A stretch of DNA of 64,000 nucleotides from Thermohalobaculum sp039026375 (GCA_039026375.1 JBCCML010000022.1:3910-67909); one strand, 5' to 3'. Shown: positions 43,189 to 52,497, counted from the stretch's first letter. Notes: generated by a model not told the origin, from the sequence alone. Program-made: numbers and translations.

Positions 43189-44519
43189 GCCCGCACCATC
43201 GGTTCGCGGGTGCCGGTGTTGCCAACGGCGAAGTAGTTGGGACCAAGCTCGTAGGGGCGCAGGTCCGAGAAGTGGTTCCAATAGTCGTAGATAAAGCCCG
43301 TTTCCGCCATCACGCGCTGCATCTGGCGCGGCCGCCACGTCGCCAGAACGGGATGATTGTTCGCGATGATCGCAATGTCCGCTTCGGTAATCGCCGCCTC
43401 CAGATCGGGGGCAATGGTGCAACAGGGCGCTTCTGCCTGCAGCTGCTGGGCGGTGCAAACCGGGTCGAATAATCTGATATCGGCCTTGGGCGCCCGATTG
43501 CGCAGCGCTGACAACACCGCCAAAGACATCGCACCACGCAAATCATCCGTGGCAGGGACGCCCTTGAAAGCAACGCCTAACAGAGCGATCCGCGGCGCGC
43601 GTTCAGCCCGGCGCGCATGCTCGGTCAGGATCCAGTCGACCGTTTCGATGGGCTGGCGTTCATTGACGCGCCGCGCCGCTGTCGTGATGTCCAGCTCCAC
43701 CCCCGCCTCGCGCAGAGACTGCGCCAGGATGTGGGGGTCCTTCTCGAGGCAGGGACCGCCGACCAGGCCCGGTAAGGCAACGTTCGTACGCTCATAGCCG
43801 AGCTTACCGCCCGGGATCACCTCCATCGCGTTCACACCGTAGACATCGCATATTCTGGCCACCTCGTTGGCGAAGCCGAACTGCACATCACGGTAAGTGT
43901 TATCGACCAGCTTGATGATCTCGGCAGCTTCAAGGCTGGAGACCTGCACCGCCGTCGGCGTCAGCTTGTAGAAGAAGTGCGCGGCGCGCTCGCGAACTTC
44001 CGGGGTATCGGCGCCCACAATCTGAGGCAGACGCCGCAGTTCGTTCATCGCGCGCCCCTCCAGCGTCCGCTCTGGGCACATGGCGATGCCAAAGTCCTTG
44101 CCGGACCGTGCCAGGATCGGTGCCACCACATTGCGCGCCGTGCCGATCTTGACAGTCGAGCGCAGCACGACCAGCGCGCCGTCCGGCATGTTCCACGCCA
44201 CCGCACGCGCCGCTGCCTCAATGAAGTCCAGACGCGCTTTGCCGCCGTCGCGCAGCGGCGTCCCAACCGTGATCACATAGATGTCGGCCGAGACATCTTC
44301 GGTGAATGCCTCCAGTGCCTGGAAACGTCCCATTTCGACCGCGTGGGCCAGCATCTCAGCCAACCCGTTTTCCGAGAAATGCGGATTGCCGTCATTCACT
44401 GCCTGCACGACGGCCGCATCACGTTCAACGCCCAGGACTTTAAAACCCACGTCGGCCAAGGCCGTTGCAAGTGTCAGCCCCACATAGCCCAGCCCGACGA
44501 TGGCCACGTCGTAGTGCAT
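43185..44519 (-). CDS. UDP-glucose/GDP-mannose-type nucleotide sugar dehydrogenase
   Basis: A 444-residue UDPGDH-family protein. GLGYVG is at 9-14, a Thr-Val-Gly-Thr-Pro-Leu substrate loop at 84-89, K203 in IIKLVDNTYRD, and the catalytic C257 in GGPCLEKDP. The family oxidises a sugar C6 to a uronate; the substrate here is uncertain (UDP-glucose, UDP-GlcNAc or UDP-ManNAc are all possible). GAGGAG precedes the ATG at 44519. First gene of the glycan operon. Confidence 0.85.
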   Translation of the reverse strand: MHYDVAIVGLGYVGLTLATALADVGFKVLGVERDAAVVQAVNDGNPHFSENGLAEMLAHAVEMGRFQALEAFTEDVSADIYVITVGTPLRDGGKARLDFIEAAARAVAWNMPDGALVVLRSTVKIGTARNVVAPILARSGKDFGIAMCPERTLEGRAMNELRRLPQIVGADTPEVRERAAHFFYKLTPTAVQVSSLEAAEIIKLVDNTYRDVQFGFANEVARICDVYGVNAMEVIPGGKLGYERTNVALPGLVGGPCLEKDPHILAQSLREAGVELDITTAARRVNERQPIETVDWILTEHARRAERAPRIALLGVAFKGVPATDDLRGAMSLAVLSALRNRAPKADIRLFDPVCTAQQLQAEAPCCTIAPDLEAAITEADIAIIANNHPVLATWRPRQMQRVMAETGFIYDYWNHFSDLRPYELGPNYFAVGNTGTREPMVRA

Positions 44520-44750
44520 TCTGCTCCTCATCGCCGCTTGGCTGTCGGCGTAGACGGAAAGTCTGGCTGATCTATGAACAAAACCAAAGTTTTGTCCCGA
44601 TCTGGCGCGGTTTAGACGATTGACAGGGGCTTTGAAAGCTCGGGCAGATCGCTTGCCCCGCTCTCACGTGTTCGTTGAAGATCGAAACCTGTGCTTGCGT
44701 GCGGGGCACCCGCGAATACGTTGCCGCTGCAATAAGAATAGGAGGAGCCG
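44520..44750 (+). other. Intergenic region upstream of divergent genes
   Basis: This 231-bp gap separates the glycan operon from a small membrane protein gene. A GGAGGAG ribosome site sits 5-6 nt before the ATG at 44751. Nothing else stands out. Confidence 0.4.
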
Positions 44751-45050
44751 ATGCTCAGGCTTCTAGGCGGTGCGTTCATCTTGCTGGGGCTGGTCATCTT
44801 GGGGGTCGAGGCCTTTGAGTGGGCCCAACAGGACGGCGACCGGCCATTTTCGTTGAAGCCCCTCGGCCAATGGTGGTTCGAGCTTAGTCCCGACAGCTAT
44901 CAGGTGACCCAACCGGCGATCGAACGGCATTTGCCGGGCGGAGTCTGGATCTACGAGAACATCGTGCAGCAACTCAGGCTGTGGCCGGCGTCGATCCAGG
45001 CGCTCGGGCTTGGGGCGATTTTGCTGGTGCTCCGGCGCCTGTTGCGTTGA
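44751..45050 (+). CDS. Small membrane protein, unknown function
   Basis: A 99-residue protein with two hydrophobic helices (about 4-22 and 81-97) around a polar loop rich in Trp and Pro (residues 45-72, ELSPDSYQVTQPAIERHLPGG). AGGAGGAG precedes the ATG. It stands alone and converges with cobT. Its function is unknown. Confidence 0.6.
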   Translation: MLRLLGGAFILLGLVILGVEAFEWAQQDGDRPFSLKPLGQWWFELSPDSYQVTQPAIERHLPGGVWIYENIVQQLRLWPASIQALGLGAILLVLRRLLR

Positions 45051-45089
45051 GCTCTAGGGCGGGTCGGGCCAACCTCTTTCGTCGCAATG

Positions 45090-45108
45090 GTCTAGATGGC
45101 CTCTAGAC
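45090..45108. terminator. Hairpin between convergent genes
   Basis: A 7-bp perfect stem (GTCTAGA with TCTAGAC, loop TGGCC) lies in the 93-bp gap between the small membrane protein gene and cobT. It has no T-run. Confidence 0.35.
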
Positions 45109-45143
45109 GGGCCCCACCGAAAGGTTGACTCTCACCTGGCCTT

Positions 45144-47027
45144 TTAGGCAGCGCGGCGCCCCCCGCGACGCTGAGCACGTCCCTGCGCACGTGGATCCGT
45201 ATCGAACAGGCTCGCCAACTGCTCGGTGATGGCACCCGCCAATTGCTCCGCGTCCGTGATCGTTACCGCACGGCTATAATACCGCGTCACGTCGTGGCCG
45301 ATCCCAATCGCCACCAGCTCGACCTGCCGGCGCTTTTCAACCATTGCGATCACTTCGCGCAGATGACGCTCCAGATAGTTCGAGGGATTCACGCTGAGCG
45401 TCGAGTCATCGACCGGCGCACCGTCCGAAATAACCACCAGGATCTTGCGCGCCTCGGGCCGTGGCAGCAAACGGCGGTAGGCCCACTCCAGCGCCTCGCC
45501 GTCGATATTTTCCTTCAACAAGCCCTCGCGCATCATCAGGCCCAGATTGTTCCGGGTCCGACGCATCGGCGCATCGGCCTCTTTGTAGACAATGTGGCGC
45601 AGATCGTTCAGCCGCCCGGGATTGGCAGGCCGGCCATTGCCCAGCCATTCCTCGCGGCTTTCACCGCCCTTCCACGCCTTTGTGGTGAAGCCCAGAATCT
45701 CAACCTTCACCTGGCAGCGCTCCAGCGTGCGCGCCAGCACATCGGCCGAGATTGCCGCAATAGAAATCGGCCGCCCACGCATCGAGCCGGAGTTATCGAT
45801 CAGCAGGCTGACGACCGTGTCGCGGAATTCGGTGTCCTTCTCCATCTTGAAGGACAGCGGCGTTGTCGGGTTGACCACTACACGCGCCAGGCGCCCGCAA
45901 TCCAGCATGCCTTCTTCCAGGTCAAACTCCCAAGAGCGGTTCTGCTGCGCCTGCAGACGGCGCTGCAGCTTGTTTGCAAGCCGGCTGACCGCGCCCTTCA
46001 GGGGCTCTAGCTGCTTGTCCAGGTAATCGCGCAGGCGTTCCAGTTCGTGCGGTTCGCTCAGGTCTTCGGCCGAGACGACCTCGTCGAACTTTTGGGTATA
46101 GACCTTATAGTTGGGGTCAGCGTCCGAGACCGGACCAGGCTCCGGGCGCTCGGCAGGCGGCATGGAATCGTCGGCCTCCATGGCCTCCATATCGTCCATG
46201 TCCTGGTCGCTGTCGTCCATCTGGACTTCCATCTGCTGGCTGTCGTCTTGTTCGCCACGCATGTCGTCGGGCAGGTACTCTTCGTCCTGTTCGCCTTCGC
46301 CGCCGTCGTCCTCGCCTTCGGCTTCCTGCTCGTCCTCCTGCTCGCCTTCGTCTTCCATCTCCTCCTGGTCGTCGCGGTCGGGGTCGTCGCCCAACTCGTC
46401 GCCGTACCCCAGGTCGTCGATCATCTGCCAGGCGAGCTTGGCAAAGGCCTGTTGGTCCTCCAGGCAGTTCTGCATGTCCTCCATGCAATCGCCCAGCTGA
46501 CTGTCGAAGAAATCCTGCCACAGGCCCAATAAGTGCTCAGCGCCCTCGGGCAGGTCGCGCCCTGTGGTCATCTTGCGCATCAACAGCGCCGCCGCCTCGT
46601 GCATCGGCGCATCAGTGGTCGCCGCCATGTTCTGGTAACCGGCCTTTTCAGCGACGTTGGCCAGGCGAGCATCCAGGTTGTCGGCAACACCGGGCATGGC
46701 GCGGGCGCCGATGGCCTCGCACCGCGCGGTCTCCAGCGCGTTGAAGATCTGGCGCGCCATCTCGCCAGAGGGCGTGTAGCGCGCGTTGGTATCGGTGTTG
46801 TGGAAACGTTCGCGCAGCGCATAGGCATCCGCCGTGCCACGGGCCAGCATCACCTCCGTGCGCGTCATCCGGCGCGAGACTTGGGGCAGGCGCATCCCCG
46901 TGTTGGTCTTGCCGGGAGGATCAGCGGAATAGGTAACCTCGATCTCGGCCTCACCAGCGAGCGCACGCGTCGCCTCGGCAAGCGCCTTCTTGAAGGGATC
47001 AGCGGGGTTGTCGATCTTCTGGCTCAT
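45144..47027 (-). CDS. cobT: Aerobic cobaltochelatase subunit CobT
   Basis: A 627-residue CobT. A helical N-terminus is followed by a long acidic Asp/Glu-rich segment (about 205-300), then a VWA domain with a MIDAS motif DNSGSMRG. With CobS (AAA+) and CobN it inserts cobalt into hydrogenobyrinic acid diamide in aerobic vitamin B12 synthesis. CobN is not in the window. It is the last gene of the cobS operon. Confidence 0.95.
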   Translation of the reverse strand: MSQKIDNPADPFKKALAEATRALAGEAEIEVTYSADPPGKTNTGMRLPQVSRRMTRTEVMLARGTADAYALRERFHNTDTNARYTPSGEMARQIFNALETARCEAIGARAMPGVADNLDARLANVAEKAGYQNMAATTDAPMHEAAALLMRKMTTGRDLPEGAEHLLGLWQDFFDSQLGDCMEDMQNCLEDQQAFAKLAWQMIDDLGYGDELGDDPDRDDQEEMEDEGEQEDEQEAEGEDDGGEGEQDEEYLPDDMRGEQDDSQQMEVQMDDSDQDMDDMEAMEADDSMPPAERPEPGPVSDADPNYKVYTQKFDEVVSAEDLSEPHELERLRDYLDKQLEPLKGAVSRLANKLQRRLQAQQNRSWEFDLEEGMLDCGRLARVVVNPTTPLSFKMEKDTEFRDTVVSLLIDNSGSMRGRPISIAAISADVLARTLERCQVKVEILGFTTKAWKGGESREEWLGNGRPANPGRLNDLRHIVYKEADAPMRRTRNNLGLMMREGLLKENIDGEALEWAYRRLLPRPEARKILVVISDGAPVDDSTLSVNPSNYLERHLREVIAMVEKRRQVELVAIGIGHDVTRYYSRAVTITDAEQLAGAITEQLASLFDTDPRAQGRAQRRGGRRAA

Positions 47028-47104
47028 GCGCAGGAGTTAGCGCGACCGGGTCTTCAAAGAAAGTGCTTAACGATAGCGACCAATGAGGGAACGTGGTTCA
47101 AGCG

Positions 47105-47536
47105 CTAGTCAAGCCCAAGCCAAATTCTACTGCAGCCGAGTTCGTCAGAAACATAAAATTGAGCGCTTTCAGAAAAACTATTGGCACTCAAATCGCGAAG
47201 CATGGCCATATAGTTCTGCAAGTGAAAAGAGTACTCAGTCTCCCAGCCCGTGTAATCAGGGTCGCGATAGGATTGAAGTATTTCTCTATACTCCTGGAGC
47301 TGCGCCTCCGCACTCTTGCAACGCCAAGGAAAGCGGTCGCATTGGTAGTCACGGATTGCCTCAATCATCGCCATGCATCTTGGAACCAGAACCGGAAACT
47401 CATCCAACGGATGCATTTTCGTCTGACGCTGATCGAGTATTTGCTGAACCGGCTCCACACTAAGATCCGCTTCTTGAGACAAAGCGGCGGACGACCATAC
47501 CACAGCCAAGCTGGCAGTTACGATTCTACGAATCAC
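47105..47536 (-). CDS. Small exported protein coupled to cobS
   Basis: A 143-residue protein starting at a GTG that overlaps the cobS stop (GTGA). A signal peptide (about 1-18, RIVTASLAVVWSSAALSQ) is followed by a mature part with four cysteines (RCMAM, QCDRF, RCKSA, GCSRI). It lies between cobS and cobT. It matches no cobalamin protein I know; it could be a periplasmic helper or an unrelated insertion. Confidence 0.7.
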   Translation of the reverse strand: MIRRIVTASLAVVWSSAALSQEADLSVEPVQQILDQRQTKMHPLDEFPVLVPRCMAMIEAIRDYQCDRFPWRCKSAEAQLQEYREILQSYRDPDYTGWETEYSFHLQNYMAMLRDLSANSFSESAQFYVSDELGCSRIWLGLD

Positions 47537-48516
47537 CCCAAGCTCACACTCGCGGCGCTCTCCGGCAGCTCCTCGCCGAAGCACTTCTGGTAGATCTCGG
47601 CCACCGTCTCGCGCTCTAGCTCGTCGCATTTGTTCAGGAACGTCACGCGGAAGGCGAAGCCCACGTCGCCACCGAAGATCTCGGCGTTCTGGGCCCAGGT
47701 GATGACCGTCCGCGGGCTCATGACGGTCGAGACATCGCCGTTCATAAACGCCGAACGGGTCAGGTCCGCGACTGTCACCATCTGGCCGATGGTCTTCTCG
47801 CGGCCGACATATTCCGGACACTTGGCCAGGACGATATTCGCCTCGTCGTCATGCGGCAGGTAGTTCAGCGTGGTGACGACCGACCAGCGGTCCATCTGGC
47901 CCTGGTTGATCTGCTGGGTCCCATGGTAGAGGCCCGTCGTGTCCCCCAGACCCACCGTGTTGGCCGTCGCGAACAAACGGAACGAGGGGTGCGGACGGAT
48001 CACCTGGTTCTGGTCCAGCAACGTCAGCTTGCCGTCCACCTCCAGCACCCGCTGGATCACGAACATCACGTCGGGGCGGCCCGCGTCATACTCGTCAAAC
48101 ACAATCGCTGTCGGCGTACGGAGCGCCCAGGGCAGGATCCCCTCCTGGAACTCAGTCACCTGCACGCCGTCCTTCAGTTTGATGGCGTCCTTCCCGATCA
48201 AGTCGATCCGGGAGATGTGGCTATCCAGGTTCACCCGCACGCACTGCCAGTTCAGGCGGCTCGCCACCTGCTCGATGTGCGTGGACTTACCCGTGCCGTG
48301 ATAGCCCTGGATCATCACACGGCGGTTGTGCGCAAAACCGGCCAGGATCGCCATGGTCGTGTCACGGTCAAAACGATAGGTGTCGTCGCGCTCTGGCACA
48401 CGGTCCGAGCTCTCTGCGAAGCCCTTGACCATCATATCCGTATCGATCCCGAAAACCTCCCGCACGGACAAGTCGACCGTGGGTTGCTCCTGCGCACTCA
48501 TGCTGCCATCCGCCAT
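47533..48516 (-). CDS. cobS: Aerobic cobaltochelatase AAA+ subunit CobS
   Basis: A 327-residue AAA+ protein. GYHGTGKST (71-79) is the Walker A and IVFDEYDAG the Walker B; the ATANTVGLGDTTGLYHGTQ segment is typical of CobS. It forms the ATPase ring that works with CobT and CobN. The ATG at 48516 has AGGG upstream; the frame runs upstream to 48648, but the extension is not family-like. Confidence 0.95.
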   Translation of the reverse strand: MADGSMSAQEQPTVDLSVREVFGIDTDMMVKGFAESSDRVPERDDTYRFDRDTTMAILAGFAHNRRVMIQGYHGTGKSTHIEQVASRLNWQCVRVNLDSHISRIDLIGKDAIKLKDGVQVTEFQEGILPWALRTPTAIVFDEYDAGRPDVMFVIQRVLEVDGKLTLLDQNQVIRPHPSFRLFATANTVGLGDTTGLYHGTQQINQGQMDRWSVVTTLNYLPHDDEANIVLAKCPEYVGREKTIGQMVTVADLTRSAFMNGDVSTVMSPRTVITWAQNAEIFGGDVGFAFRVTFLNKCDELERETVAEIYQKCFGEELPESAASVSLG

Positions 48517-48683
48517 ATTAGCACCCTGTCTTTTCGGGAAAGTCGTCTGGACCATAGAGCGGCGCTTTGCAAGCACAAGGGCCGTCGCGATGTCGCTATC
48601 ACGGATATGCGGAAATCTTTGGTCTGTGGCACGTTGGGTGGTGGCCAATGGCGCGTCACGTGCGCGTTACCCGGCTGGCACAT

Positions 48684-48917
48684 TCACTCAGGCAGGGCCA
48701 GACGGATCGGCCCACGCGCCGTCGATGGGTCCACTTCCATGCCCTTTTGCAGGACGCGCAGCCGCCCAACCGCCGCCATCGCGTAGGCGACGTCGCGCAC
48801 CTCCGGCATTAACGGCCGCCATTCGGTGGCCATCGCCCGCGCGACTTCGGAGGGGCAGATCGTTTTGCCCGGCCCTCTGCGCACCAACAGATCAATGATC
48901 CTGTCTTCGATGGTCAT
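48684..48917 (-). CDS. DUF3253-type small protein
   Basis: A 77-residue basic protein with GPGKTICPSEVARAM and QKGMEVDPSTARGPIRL, the conserved pattern of the DUF3253 family, which looks like a winged helix and has no known role. It lies 167 bp upstream of cobS on the same strand. Confidence 0.8.
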   Translation of the reverse strand: MTIEDRIIDLLVRRGPGKTICPSEVARAMATEWRPLMPEVRDVAYAMAAVGRLRVLQKGMEVDPSTARGPIRLALPE

Positions 48918-48970
48918 CCGATAATTCTAGGGCAGCGCTGGACCCCAGCGAGTCTGCGTAGCATGGTCAT

Positions 48971-50008
48971 ATGATGCTGCGCTTGATCCTATTCGTCATC
49001 CTCTTGTCGGTGCCCGTCCGGGCAGAGATGCCTGCCGGTCATGACGACCCACGCCTGCAAGCCGCAGTAGAGGCGTGGCTTGACGGTGACGACACAGCCC
49101 TGCGGACATTCCGCGATATGGCCGGCGAAGGGAACGTGGCCGCACTGATCCTCAGGTCGAGAGCGCGAACACGCCACGCGGAGCAAGCGCCATCGCTGCC
49201 GCCCATTGACTACTTCTGGTTGGACTTCGCAAAAGACTCGCCGCTGGCTTTGGCGCTTAATCTAAGTTGGGAGGACCTACCAAAGCGCACCCCGGAAGAA
49301 GTGGTCCAAACGTTCCTGGAACTTGGAGAACTTCGCTTGGCAGCCCGTCGGCTGCTGCACGAATCCAATGTTGCGGAGCGGGAGAGCAAAGAAATCCCGG
49401 TGTCGCAAGGGATCATGCAGAAGCTATTGCTGTCCGAACTCGATGCGGTGCAGCGCCTGGTGTTGACCTACGCACTGTTTGACTACCTCGAAGATCGGAC
49501 ACTTGAGGCAATTATATTGTCCCTCTGTAAGGAAGCCGTCGCCGCGCCCGATCACCTTCTACCGCTTCACGAGCTCTGCGTAAGAATTCGATATGGCGAG
49601 AGCGAACTCCCGATCCGTAATGTGTTGATCGGAATTCAACCCGAACTGGACCCCTATGGCCACGGGCAGGCAATCGTTGCGAAGTGGCTGTCCGCACGTA
49701 CCGATCTTCCCTATGCGCGCCTCTGCGCACGCATCTGCCCGAGAGCTGCTGAGGACTGTGCTTCTGCGATCTTTCGCCAAACTAGCAAGGCATTCGGAGT
49801 GGCTGAGCTTGGCTCACCGATTGAAACGCTGCTGCCGCAAGAGCAATACATCAGATCGCGGCGCGCCGATCTAAGGCTTTGGGCTAAAACCATGCGTAGT
49901 CGACAGCTGACGCTGGAATATCAACTCGATAGCGGTTGGGGCGAAGCGCCCAGATGTGTTCTGAGGGCGTTAGATGCCGGTGCCAATCCCTGGAGGGCGG
50001 CAAATTGA
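48971..50008 (+). CDS. Exported helical protein, unknown function
   Basis: A 345-residue protein with a signal peptide (about 1-18, LILFVILLSVPVRAE). The mature part is mostly helical, with a few Cys residues (CKEAV, CVRIR, CARICPRAAEDC). Nothing diagnostic is visible. It ends on the crotonase TTG start (TTGA), so the two are coupled. Confidence 0.6.
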   Translation: MMLRLILFVILLSVPVRAEMPAGHDDPRLQAAVEAWLDGDDTALRTFRDMAGEGNVAALILRSRARTRHAEQAPSLPPIDYFWLDFAKDSPLALALNLSWEDLPKRTPEEVVQTFLELGELRLAARRLLHESNVAERESKEIPVSQGIMQKLLLSELDAVQRLVLTYALFDYLEDRTLEAIILSLCKEAVAAPDHLLPLHELCVRIRYGESELPIRNVLIGIQPELDPYGHGQAIVAKWLSARTDLPYARLCARICPRAAEDCASAIFRQTSKAFGVAELGSPIETLLPQEQYIRSRRADLRLWAKTMRSRQLTLEYQLDSGWGEAPRCVLRALDAGANPWRAAN

Positions 50009-50790
50009 GAAGCTATGAAGCGATCACCGTGGAGCGGGGTGCGCAAGGTGTGGCGACGTTGACCCTCAACCTGCCCGACAAGCACAACGCTTTGGCGCCC
50101 CGGATGATCGCAGAATTGCACGATGCGGCGCGGGCATTGGCAGATGACAGCGCTGTGCGTGCCGTTGTCCTGACCGGCGCGGGGAAAAGCTTCTGCGCCG
50201 GTGGTGACCTGGGCTGGATGAAGGGACAGTTCCAGGCTTGCCGCGCTGACCGGATTGCAGAGGCGCGCAAGCTGGCAGACATGCTGGGGGTACTCAATGA
50301 GCTGCCGAAACCCCTGATCGGGCGGATCAATGGTCAAGCCTATGGGGGCGGCATGGGAATGATCTCAGTCTGTGATATCGCCATCGCCGTCGATACCGCG
50401 CGATTTGGCTTCACCGAAGCACGGCTTGGCCTGATCCCTGCCACGATCTCTCCCTACGTGCTGGCGCGCATGGGCGAAGGCATGGCTCGACGCGTCTTCC
50501 ACTCGGCCCGGTTATTCGGCGCCGAAGAAGCGCGTGATCTGGGGCTGATCGCCCGGGTCGTGTCGCCCGCCGAATTGGATCATGCCGTTGCCGATGAGGT
50601 CGCCCCCTTCCTGAAGGCCGCCCCCGCCGCCGTGGCGGCATCCAAGGCCCTGGCGCGCAGCCTCGGCCCAAAGCTCGACCCCGAGACCATCGAGCGGACC
50701 ATCGAAGCGCTTGCCGACAGTTGGGAGACACCGGAAGCGCAGGAAGGGATCGCTGCCTTCTTCGACAAACGCAAACCAAGCTGGGGGTAG
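50005..50790 (+). CDS. Enoyl-CoA hydratase/isomerase family protein
   Basis: A 261-residue crotonase. The first oxyanion motif is FCAGGDLGWMK, the second GQAYGGGMGMISVCDIAI. It resembles methylglutaconyl-CoA hydratases of leucine catabolism as well as general enoyl-CoA hydratases. The TTG start at 50005, with GGAGG 7-9 nt upstream, overlaps the preceding stop. The next gene starts after 9 bases. Confidence 0.85.
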   Translation: MRSYEAITVERGAQGVATLTLNLPDKHNALAPRMIAELHDAARALADDSAVRAVVLTGAGKSFCAGGDLGWMKGQFQACRADRIAEARKLADMLGVLNELPKPLIGRINGQAYGGGMGMISVCDIAIAVDTARFGFTEARLGLIPATISPYVLARMGEGMARRVFHSARLFGAEEARDLGLIARVVSPAELDHAVADEVAPFLKAAPAAVAASKALARSLGPKLDPETIERTIEALADSWETPEAQEGIAAFFDKRKPSWG

Positions 50791-50799
50791 GGAGACGCC

Positions 50800-51546
50800 G
50801 TGACAAAGCCGCCGACAAAGAAGGTCTCCAAGGCCACACTGAAGAAGCTGGCGCAGGTAACAACGCCAACGATCACCTACCAATTGATGCGCTATCGCGG
50901 TCTGCCCAATACCGGTCTGCGCGGCGTCTTTCCGCTAGACCGCGAGCTGCCGCCCTTTGCCGGGCCCGCTTTCACGTTGCGCTACGCGCCACTGCGGGAG
51001 GATCTTTTTGACCAGCAGCTCATGGACCACCGGCACAATCTGATGACTCCAGCAATTGAGGCCGCACCCGAAGGATCGGTCTTTCTGATGGAGGCTGGCG
51101 GCAACCAGGATGCCGGGCTGCTGGGCGGCAACATCGTGATGCGACTGAAAGTACGGGGACTGGTGGCCGCCGTCACAGACGGCGCCATGCGGGACATACC
51201 TGAGATCGAGGCGTTAGGCTGGCCTGTATGCTGCTCCGCAGTCGCGGCACCCGCCTCCATGGCCCGGCTGATGCTGGTCGATGTGGGCGGGCCAGTCACC
51301 GTTGGTGGCGTACCGGTCTTTCCCGGCGACGTCATCGTGGGCGACAGCGAAGGCGTGGTGGCGGTGCCCCAGCACCTCGCAGCCGACGTGGCTGAGGCAG
51401 GGGCCGCACAGGACCAGTTAGAGGGTTGGGTCCATCGACGCCTGGCCGAGGGTCACCCGATCAAGGGCCTCTACCCGCCGGATGAGAAATCCCAGAAGGC
51501 TTATCAGGCGTGGCTGGATCGCGGTGCCCCAGAAGGCGAGACGTAA
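50800..51546 (+). CDS. RraA-like aldolase-family protein
   Basis: A 248-residue protein of the RraA/HMG aldolase family. It has the GGNIVMRLKVRGLVAAVTDGAMRDIPEI segment with the metal and substrate residues and a VFPGDVIVGDSEGVVAVP motif. Members act as 4-hydroxy-4-methyl-2-oxoglutarate aldolases or oxaloacetate decarboxylases; the RNase E inhibitor role applies only to some. It starts at a GTG with GGGAG upstream, 9 bp after the crotonase gene. Confidence 0.85.
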   Translation: MTKPPTKKVSKATLKKLAQVTTPTITYQLMRYRGLPNTGLRGVFPLDRELPPFAGPAFTLRYAPLREDLFDQQLMDHRHNLMTPAIEAAPEGSVFLMEAGGNQDAGLLGGNIVMRLKVRGLVAAVTDGAMRDIPEIEALGWPVCCSAVAAPASMARLMLVDVGGPVTVGGVPVFPGDVIVGDSEGVVAVPQHLAADVAEAGAAQDQLEGWVHRRLAEGHPIKGLYPPDEKSQKAYQAWLDRGAPEGET

Positions 51547-51600
51547 CGCCGCCGACGCGTTCCCAATCAAGGCCAAGACCAAACCTCACCTTCCGTCAAG

Positions 51601-51665
51601 CCCACCCACCCACGCGCCGGCGGAACGGTTCTTGGTGCCGAACCGCCGGCGCGTGGGTGGGTGGG
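51601..51665. repeat. 23-bp perfect palindrome between convergent genes
   Basis: Arms 51601-51623 and 51643-51665 are exact reverse complements, starting CCCACCCACCCACG and ending in GGCGG. A small GGTTC/GAACC stem (51627-51631 and 51640-51644) can form in the 19-nt loop. It lies between the RraA-like gene and a reverse-strand SDR. There is no T-run. Confidence 0.9.
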
Positions 51666-51720
51666 TTCGCACAAAGGTCGCCCCAGGTGCGGGATCGGCC
51701 TGGGAGCGGGCCGGCGGACC

Positions 51721-52428
51721 CTAAAAACGTTCCACCCAGGGACGCAGTTCGATCTCCCAGGCCCAGCTGGACCGGTCCTGCGCCAGAAAATGCCAGTAGC
51801 TTCGCGCGATCGCATCGGGACACAGCATCGAGTCCGGGTTGTCCGGTCTGTCCATGCGCCCCTCGCGCTGGGGATTACGGATACCGCCGTCGATCACGAA
51901 ATGGCCGACATGGATACCCTTTGGGTGCAACTCACGGGCCAGGCTTTGCGCCAGCCCGCGCAACGCGAACTTTCCCATGGCAAATGTCGAGGAGTTCGGG
52001 AAGCCCTTCACCCCGGCCGAAGCCCCCGTGAACAGAATGGCGCCGTGACCTGCCGGCTGCATGCGCAGCGCCGCCTCGCGCGCAGCGTAGAGTGCACCCA
52101 GTGCCGTGATCTGCACGGCTTTCGTCACAGCCTGTGGGTCCAGTTCGGTAATGCCTCCGCGCACCCGGGCCGATGGATTGTAGACCAAGACATCCGGCAT
52201 CCGCCCGGCGGCGTCCAGCTCAGCAAACAGCGCAGCGACGGCAGTGTGATCACCGGCGTCACAGCGATGAACACTTGCCCCAGTCTCTGCAGACAGATCC
52301 GCCAGATCGTCTGGGGTCCGAGCTGCCAGGGACACAGTTAACCCGTTCGACGCGAACAAACGCGCCAGGGACGCGCTAAGACCAGATCCCGCGCCGATGA
52401 TTAGGGCTTGGCTATAGATTGGGGTCAC
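51721..52428 (-). CDS. SDR-family protein with Tyr-to-Phe change
   Basis: A 235-residue SDR with IIGAGSGLSASLA as the cofactor loop and GASAGVKGFPNSS near the active site. The YxxxK motif reads Phe149-Ala-Met-Gly-Lys153, so the catalytic tyrosine is replaced while the lysine stays. The start is a GTG at 52428 with GGGAG 8 nt upstream. It is divergent from the next SDR. It could be an inactive or special-mechanism SDR. Confidence 0.8.
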   Translation of the reverse strand: MTPIYSQALIIGAGSGLSASLARLFASNGLTVSLAARTPDDLADLSAETGASVHRCDAGDHTAVAALFAELDAAGRMPDVLVYNPSARVRGGITELDPQAVTKAVQITALGALYAAREAALRMQPAGHGAILFTGASAGVKGFPNSSTFAMGKFALRGLAQSLARELHPKGIHVGHFVIDGGIRNPQREGRMDRPDNPDSMLCPDAIARSYWHFLAQDRSSWAWEIELRPWVERF

Positions 52429-52497
52429 ATCGCATCTCCCTTGCAAGTCATTGTGACGACGTTACCACGGGCTTCGGGAAAGCGCAGGGAGTTTGGG

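Noticed and set aside
47105..47821. The 238-residue version of the exported protein between cobS and cobT
   Set aside because: The first 95 codons are a shadow of cobS; the signal peptide begins at the GTG at 47536, which overlaps the cobS stop.
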